From contig JAQUGA010000033.1 in NCBI GenBank assembly GCA_028684405.1, positions 1 to 16,392 on the forward strand: a stretch of DNA of 16,392 nucleotides, read 5' to 3'. This DNA comes from Bacteroidales bacterium (GTDB lineage: Bacteria > Bacteroidota > Bacteroidia > Bacteroidales > WCHB1-69). The notes beneath the pieces were generated by a model. The model had not been told where the DNA came from and did no database searches. It saw only the letters and a program-made list of their open reading frames with translations. Made by a program: the position numbers and the translations under genes. Positions 15,993-16,392 of this stretch are shown here, piece by piece (the first letter of the stretch is position 1; the number at the start of each line of letters is the position of its first letter).

Positions 15993-16077
15993 GGAGAGAT
16001 GCCAGAGTGGCTGAATGGGATAGTTTCGAAAACTATTGTAGGGAAACTTATCGTGGGTTCGAATCCCACTCTCTCCG
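15993..16077 (+). tRNA. tRNA-Ser (anticodon CGA), CCA not encoded
   Basis: Acceptor strands GGAGAGA (15993-15999) and TCTCTCC (16070-16076) pair perfectly, with discriminator G16077. The anticodon stem is atagt/actat with loop TTCGAAA, giving anticodon CGA at 16027-16029 for UCG codons. The variable arm is long, as in serine tRNAs, and the T arm is gtggg-TTCGAAT-cccac. The bases after the discriminator are CTG, so CCA must be added enzymatically, unlike the tRNA-Ser at the left end of the window. Confidence 0.97.
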
Positions 16078-16085
16078 CTGTTAAT

Positions 16086-16107
16086 AACACCCATTGGGTG
16101 TTTTTTT
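16086..16107 (+). terminator. Intrinsic terminator after tRNA-Ser(CGA)
   Basis: A seven-pair stem aacaccc/gggtgtt (16086-16092 with 16096-16102) has a three-base loop and is followed by a T-run to 16107. It lies nine bases after the tRNA and should end the peptidase-tRNA transcript. Confidence 0.87.
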
Positions 16108-16186
16108 GTTTGGGGATGAAATAAAGTAATCATATTTGCCGTATTAATATTACAAAAGGGCTTAGTTAGTTCGATTGTGCCATGGC

Positions 16187-16192
16187 TATAAT
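16187..16192 (+). promoter_or_regulatory. Candidate -10 element of the secreted-protein gene
   Basis: A perfect TATAAT lies 20 bases before the ATG at 16212. The -35 region is weak (TTAGTT at 16162-16167 with a 19-base spacer), so the call rests mainly on the -10 hexamer and its position after the terminator. Confidence 0.45.
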
Positions 16193-16211
16193 TAATTTAA
16201 ATATAAAAATA

Positions 16212-16392
16212 ATGAAAAATAAAATATCAAATATATCAAAGAAATCAAAAATGATTGCTGCGACAGCGTTTGTTCTCGGTCTTGCAATTATGGGTCAAGC
16301 TACTTATGTTAGTGCAAACACAAACCCAACGATGAATCAAAATAATCCAATGAGCTCTCTTGTGTCAGCTATTGCGACTAATTTTAATTTGA
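16212..16392 (+). CDS. Secreted or membrane-anchored protein, 5' part only
   Basis: The frame is open from the ATG at 16212 to the window end (60 complete codons). The N-terminus is a classic Sec signal: basic residues (KNKISNISKKSK), a hydrophobic core (MIAATAFVLGLAIMG) and a likely signal peptidase I site near YVSANT, at about residue 36. The visible mature part is rich in Asn, Thr and Ser. The product cannot be named from this fragment. No SD is apparent. Confidence 0.72.
   Translation, partial: MKNKISNISKKSKMIAATAFVLGLAIMGQATYVSANTNPTMNQNNPMSSLVSAIATNFNL

Noticed and set aside
103..16068. Shared gggttcgaatccc in both tRNA-Ser genes as attL/attR
   Set aside because: This is the conserved T-arm of every serine tRNA here; it is explained by tRNA structure and not by integration.
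1..16392. CRISPR array, rRNA genes or insertion sequences
   Set aside because: No regularly spaced repeats, rRNA-like sequence, transposase motif or terminal inverted repeats with target duplications were seen.

Overview
This AT-rich window has short intergenic gaps, few recognisable Shine-Dalgarno sites and two tRNA-Ser genes. Together with the protein repertoire (a CPR-like serine recombinase, a type I R-M locus, HigBA, a peptidase S51 gene), it best fits a small-genome bacterium, plausibly of the Patescibacteria/CPR. That assignment rests on overall style rather than on a marker gene. Positions 127 to about 14,850 look like an accessory (defence/mobile) island beside tRNA-Ser(GCU). A peptidase E-like gene, a second tRNA-Ser (CGA) and the start of a secreted-protein gene to its right look like ordinary chromosome.

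Layout: tRNA-Ser(GCU) (37-126), a long inverted repeat (129-195), a bidirectional terminator (200-231), and a minus-strand serine recombinase (230-1555). Divergent from it runs a tightly packed plus-strand operon (1666-11445): a MerR-type HTH/HsdM/single-TRD HsdS fusion, a SEC-C protein, a single-pass membrane protein, HsdR, a YgjP-type metallopeptidase, and an 816-residue protein ending in a Cys4 zinc ribbon and a PD-(D/E)XK nuclease motif. Gaps between these genes are at most a few bases or are overlaps, and a 15-bp perfect hairpin (11532-11567) closes the operon.

A second module follows: a promoter with a composite palindrome, a HigB-like toxin, a HigA-like antitoxin fused to an ImmA/IrrE-type zinc peptidase domain, and a T4-beta-family protein. 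An sce7726-like PD-(D/E)XK protein converges on the last of these and overlaps it tail-to-tail by 50 bp. About 510 bp with no convincing gene (14830-15340) separates this island from the peptidase S51 gene.

Inferred biology: the first operon reads as a type I restriction-modification system with a compressed M-S subunit and four accessory genes, the last a probable second nuclease. The second module reads as a toxin-antitoxin unit carrying a two-gene beta/sce7726 cargo. The most promising candidates for new biology are the 816-residue nuclease and its co-operonic accessory proteins, the HTH-M-S fusion, and the beta/sce7726 pair.
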